64,000 nt of DNA from contig CAVRNW010000019.1 of NCBI GenBank assembly GCA_963722665.1, forward strand, positions 14,871-78,870, read 5' to 3'. Made by a program: the position numbers and the translations under genes. Every line of letters begins with the position of its first letter. Positions within the stretch are counted from its first letter, which is position 1. The notes under the pieces were generated by a model that saw nothing but the letters and a program-made list of their open reading frames with translations, was not told where the DNA came from and searched no databases. Of this stretch, positions 60,986 to 64,000 are shown in pieces. This DNA comes from Site-B1 sp963722665 (GTDB lineage Bacteria; Bacteroidota; Bacteroidia; Flavobacteriales; Flavobacteriaceae).

Positions 60986-63046
60986 TTATTGAGTCCCCGT
61001 CACTGAATCAACTCCACCGGAATCGGCACATGGTTCAAAAATGGTTACTGTGGCTGTATCTTTCTTGCCTAATATATAACAAGGAATCCTTGCATCAGAA
61101 ATTGTATAATCAAAAGTTGTTCCCGTAAAAATTGTTCCTCCGCCATTGTAGGTATAGGTTACTAGTCCTGCATTTGCATCGTCTATTACAACGGACCCGA
61201 TAGCTGGTTGCACAACACTTTCTATAAAGAATGAATCACCATCTAAATCGGAGTCATTTGCCAGGAGATCAATTTGTACAGAAATCGTGTCACCATAGGC
61301 TACGGTTTCCAGATCATCAACCGCAGTCGGTGCATTAGGATTCTGAAGATTTTCTGCATCAGTTGTTGTCAAACTGTAATGATTTATACCCGGTATATCA
61401 AATGGTTCAGCAGCTGCCGTTGCCAATAATCTTGTTATTCCTCCTGCTGACGCATTATATAGATTTGGATAATGTATTTCTATAATATAAACTTGACCTT
61501 CTGCAACACCTAGTGGCAATCCAAAATGGACTTCTTCCGGGATTTGAGTACCATGTCCATATACTCCATTTACCTGGCGCAACCCACTTAGTATATTGCC
61601 TTGGCAATCTTTTAGAACAATATTAGTACCAATAGCTGTCCTTTCAGGTCCTCCAGTAATACCGCTCTCATTTCTATCTTCCGTAACATCAATCAATAAA
61701 TGATTCACACGGTTAGCCTCAGCAAGATTATTTATATATAATTGATTGGGACCATTATTTATATTCATGTAAATATCCAGATCACCATCATCATCAATAT
61801 CTATCATGGTTGTTCCTTCTCCATCTGCTCCAACATTAAAAGTTTGAGCATCCAGTGTAAACGACATGGCTGCCCCAATTCCAATCTGTCCAGGCGCCGG
61901 AGTAGGACTGTTTATCTGGTTGATGAATAAATAACTTCTTGTATCTCCTACAAATAATATATCTATATCGCCATCATTATCTATATCTCCACCTGCAAGA
62001 GCATCTATACCAGCTGTTGACGTCCCCATGTCAAAATTTCCTGGTTGAGGTAGGCCGGGAAAAGTAGTTGTTCCCAGCAGAGCTACCCAAATTCCTGGGC
62101 CATCATTCCTGAATATTTGTGTTTGACCATTTTCTGTCCAAACCGCATCCATATCACCGTCATTATCCAAATCCCAAAGACCGTTGGCACCTTTATTAGA
62201 GTTTTCTGCCTGACTCAGATCAGAACCATTTGTAAATGTACCGCCTTGATTTAAAAAGAAATCGTTTTGGTTTCTTTTACGCATAAATATATCAACCCAG
62301 CCATCATCATTAACATCGGCAGAAGTACCAAAATCACCATCGGTTGCATATTGGTTTAGACCCAATTGAACATTTGGTGAGCCATTTAATGGTGTTGCGT
62401 GTGAAAATAAGGCATTGGGAGCAGGATTAACAACAGTATGCGTTACATGATCTATATAATTATTCCTTAATAGTTCTATACCGTAGTCATGGTTATCAAA
62501 AAATATGTCAAGATCCCCGTCACCCTCAAAATCAAAAAATCCTGCTCCTTCCGAGTTTATTGGATTTATTGTAATTGTTGCACCGGGACCTTTTCCTACT
62601 GTAATGGGTACCGATCCACCAATACCATCACCAAAAGTGCCATCTAGATTTTGTAAGAAAATTTGAATTGCTACAGGTTCTGAAACTAGAACGCCAGCGG
62701 TATTCATCATAAAATCGGTTCGTCCATCATTATTTAAATCGCCCCAGGCGGCCTGTCTTTCTGCTAATTCACTTAACATGCCAGAAGCTAATGTTGTTTG
62801 TACATTAGTAAATGTCCCATCACCATTATTACGCATGAGATAATTTCTGATTGTAGAACTATACAGATTTACGAGCACATCCGGATCACCATCTTTATCA
62901 TAGTCTGCCCAGGCATGGCCACCATCTTTTGGATGCGGTATATTCAACCCGTAAGAAGCTGCACTTTCAGTAAAAGTTGTTTGAGCTTTTAATGAAGGAT
63001 ATAGCGCACTAAAAATGAATGAAAATATAAGTAGCCTTAATTTCAT
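60986..63046 (-). CDS. Giant cargo 2 fragment 1: FG-GAP propeller and cadherin-like domain
   Basis: The 686-residue intact N-terminal part has the signal peptide, about seven FG-GAP/VCBS repeats, a conserved ASPIC/CRTAC1-like region (TNIVLKDCQGNILSGLRQVNGVYGHG) and a tandem Ig/cadherin-like end. It stops at DSVTGTQ, where restoring one base gives DSDDGDSINDVCDLDDDNDG and leads into fragment 2. Confidence 0.87.
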   Translation of the reverse strand: MKLRLLIFSFIFSALYPSLKAQTTFTESAASYGLNIPHPKDGGHAWADYDKDGDPDVLVNLYSSTIRNYLMRNNGDGTFTNVQTTLASGMLSELAERQAAWGDLNNDGRTDFMMNTAGVLVSEPVAIQIFLQNLDGTFGDGIGGSVPITVGKGPGATITINPINSEGAGFFDFEGDGDLDIFFDNHDYGIELLRNNYIDHVTHTVVNPAPNALFSHATPLNGSPNVQLGLNQYATDGDFGTSADVNDDGWVDIFMRKRNQNDFFLNQGGTFTNGSDLSQAENSNKGANGLWDLDNDGDMDAVWTENGQTQIFRNDGPGIWVALLGTTTFPGLPQPGNFDMGTSTAGIDALAGGDIDNDGDIDILFVGDTRSYLFINQINSPTPAPGQIGIGAAMSFTLDAQTFNVGADGEGTTMIDIDDDGDLDIYMNINNGPNQLYINNLAEANRVNHLLIDVTEDRNESGITGGPERTAIGTNIVLKDCQGNILSGLRQVNGVYGHGTQIPEEVHFGLPLGVAEGQVYIIEIHYPNLYNASAGGITRLLATAAAEPFDIPGINHYSLTTTDAENLQNPNAPTAVDDLETVAYGDTISVQIDLLANDSDLDGDSFFIESVVQPAIGSVVIDDANAGLVTYTYNGGGTIFTGTTFDYTISDARIPCYILGKKDTATVTIFEPCADSGGVDSVTGTQ

Positions 63047-63074
63047 TTAGTTCAATAATTTGGGTACTAACAGA

Positions 63075-63104
63075 CAAACATATTAAAAATGCACTACAAA
63101 TCAG
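63075..63104 (-). promoter_or_regulatory. Promoter of giant cargo gene 2
   Basis: Minus-strand TATGTTTG (63075-63082), with CTG 19 bases upstream (63102-63104) in place of TTG. The 28-base distance to the ATG and surrounding bases closely match the giant gene 1 promoter, which supports both. Confidence 0.6.
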
Positions 63105-63117
63105 TAATTTATGCATT

Positions 63118-63167
63118 TTATTCGACGAAATACATCGATTAAATGTAGTTTTATCAGGATGAAATAC
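63118..63167 (-). promoter_or_regulatory. Shared upstream element of giant cargo gene 2 (paired motif)
   Basis: Plus strand TTATTCGACGAAATACATCGAT (63118-63139) and a second GATGAAATAC (63158-63167), cores 34 bases apart. Compare the element before giant gene 1; both lie just upstream of the -33 region. Confidence 0.6.
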
Positions 63168-63253
63168 ATCTTATTTTGCTGAATTATTAATGAAATTAAG
63201 GACTTAAAATTGTAGTACAAAAGCTCCATTAAAAGGACAGAATTTTTATAAAA

Positions 63254-63284
63254 AAAAGCCGGAAAAACTAAGTTCCCGGCTTTT
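63254..63284 (-). terminator. Terminator of the cargo-gene remnant
   Basis: AAAAGCCGG (63254-63262) pairs with CCGGCTTTT (63276-63284) around a 13-base loop; a T-run follows in the minus direction. It lies between the remnant and giant gene 2. Confidence 0.8.
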
Positions 63285-63309
63285 GGTTTAATTAGAGGGG
63301 GATATGATC

Positions 63310-63744
63310 CTAATTAATAATAATTTTTTTATCTATTGATAGATTGTTTTCTGTTTGAATGCTTACAATATAAACACCACTATTTAAGCCAGAGATGTTG
63401 GTTCCATTTTATAAACTAGCAGTTGTGGCAGTTCCTGTCATTACAATTTTAGCTGAATTTCCTTTGGAACTAATAGTACCAAAATAAATAACTCCCTCTG
63501 TTATATTCATATTTCCTTTATATGTTCCAGAAGTTGTAGAATTGTTTGCTAGAATACCAACAAACTCACCTCTGTTAATATTTGAAGGATGAGTTATATC
63601 CCAATTAGATGCTATATAAGTAAATGTGCAGATTGTTGGTGCTCCCGGTGAATTGAATGTATTGCCATTACAAGTTTGAGCAAACAAACAGTAATGTGTG
63701 AACAGAAGTACTAATAAAAAAAGTATCCTTTTAAGCGATTTCAT
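63310..63744 (-). pseudogene. Remnant of a third T9SS type A cargo gene (stop codon inside sorting domain)
   Basis: The start at 63744 gives a signal peptide (MKSLKRILFLLVLLFTHYCLFAQ), then about 90 residues with no recognised fold. The frame stops at a TAA (63409-63411), but in the same frame the next 32 codons read NGTNISGLNSGVYIVSIQTE and on to SIDKKIIIN, ending at 63310. That is nearly identical to the sorting-domain end of giant cargo 2 (about 25 of 32 residues). Relatives have LENG here, so GAA has become TAA. The main body of the sorting domain is missing, so this looks like an internally deleted and decaying third paralogue. Confidence 0.7.
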
Positions 63745-63898
63745 AAGCAGGTAATTTTTATTCATTTTTGAGTTATATAGTTCTGAATTTAATTGGGGAT
63801 CAATGCATAACACACCAAAATTAATTTAAAACCCGTGCCAATCCTTATAAATTCGATATGATTATGATGAATTTCGCTTAAGGGACAGAAATTGTAAA

Positions 63899-63925
63899 TT
63901 TATTCGATGAAGAACGATAATTATA
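63899..63925 (-). promoter_or_regulatory. Degenerate copy of the shared upstream element (remnant gene)
   Basis: Plus strand TTATTCGATGAAGAACGATAAT resembles the elements before the two giant genes but lacks the exact GAAATAC core. A weak TAATTTTG -7-like motif lies at about 63815-63822 downstream. Confidence 0.35.
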
Positions 63926-63949
63926 AGATTTTACACATTTTATAAAACA

Positions 63950-63994
63950 GAAAAGCGAAACCTCCCGACAGCTATCGGGATGGTTACGCTTTTC
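63950..63994. terminator. Long bidirectional hairpin terminator at the window end
   Basis: Nested stems GAAAAGCG/CGCTTTTC, AACC/GGTT and TCCCGA/TCGGGA form one long hairpin with only single-base bulges. It fits a strong terminator between the remnant gene and whatever lies beyond the window; the type is common in Bacteroidota. Confidence 0.7.
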
Positions 63995-64000
63995 ACTTCT

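Larger units (their letters stand above)
57159..63046 (-). pseudogene. Giant T9SS type A cargo protein 2 (FG-GAP / TSP3 / LamG), frameshifted (whole gene)
   Basis: About 1,960 residues across frames. In order: signal peptide (MKLRLLIFSFIFSALYPSLKAQ), FG-GAP/VCBS-type propeller repeats with Ca-binding loops (DYDKDGDPDVLVN, DLNNDGRTDFMMN, DIDNDGDIDILF) and a CRTAC1-like end, an Ig/cadherin-like domain (NDSDLDGDSFFIESV), TSP3-type Asp-rich repeats, an extra beta domain (LKFDSPSLL), more TSP3, a LamG domain, the T9SS linker and a type A sorting domain ending SIDKKVIIN. At least ten indels break it, at about 60999, 60150, 60130, 60110, 59875, 59820, 58712, 58535, 58130, 57950, 57345 and 57292. The first 2 kb is intact. 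Confidence 0.72.

Noticed and set aside
63409..63813. Start of the remnant gene at 63813
   Set aside because: The residues before Met at 63744 are not signal-like, and the segment overlaps a -7-like motif.

Overview
This is AT-rich DNA from a member of the Bacteroidota, most likely a Flavobacteriaceae species. The evidence is a type IX secretion system (T9SS) cargo and accessory set, two TonB-dependent receptors, the flavobacterial families DUF2480, DUF3078, DUF3108 and DUF5689, and promoters of the Bacteroidota form TTG-N19-TAnnTTTG. No tRNA, rRNA, CRISPR array, insertion sequence or phage module was seen.

Layout: 1-2.2 kb holds the end of a leucine-rich-repeat protein and an alpha/beta hydrolase, each broken by one frameshift. 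2.3-3.9 kb has two tandem small Cys-containing proteins and thiL. 4.0-11.0 kb is a complete SUF iron-sulfur cluster locus (A-type carrier, sufB, a lipoprotein, sufC, sufD, sufS, an unknown protein, sufE, a sufT-like gene), followed by DUF2480 and DUF3078 genes. hflX and a nuclease-family gene follow. 15.2-21.9 kb is a surface trio: a type B T9SS adhesin, a PorP/SprF protein and an OmpA/PD40 lipoprotein-like protein. 22-27.4 kb is a TonB-dependent receptor, a DUF5689 lipoprotein and a divergent secreted nuclease-family protein. 27.4-37.8 kb holds a small membrane protein, a second TonB-dependent receptor, pgi, an M23 peptidase, tryptophan 2,3-dioxygenase, DUF3108, hpd and hmgA (aromatic amino acid breakdown). 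38-49.9 kb is mostly housekeeping: a patatin/beta-barrel protein, uvrC, rimK with an aspartoacylase-like partner, a TetR regulator with a clear operator, 5-FTHF cyclo-ligase, lspA, a DksA-like protein and ileS. 50-63.8 kb is a tandem set of two giant T9SS type A cargo genes that share a C-terminal module, plus the remnant of a third.

A strong theme is broken reading frames. At least nine genes carry one or more single-base indels, including the essential ileS. That points to consensus errors in parts of this assembly, although real decay of surface-protein genes cannot be excluded. The most interesting biological signal is the 3' T9SS cargo array. Its members have matching promoters preceded by a shared paired motif (GAYGAAATAC, 33-34 bases apart), which suggests co-regulation by an unidentified factor. 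Related C-terminal modules are attached to quite different N-terminal regions (DUF11 repeats plus an amidotransferase-like domain, versus FG-GAP repeats).
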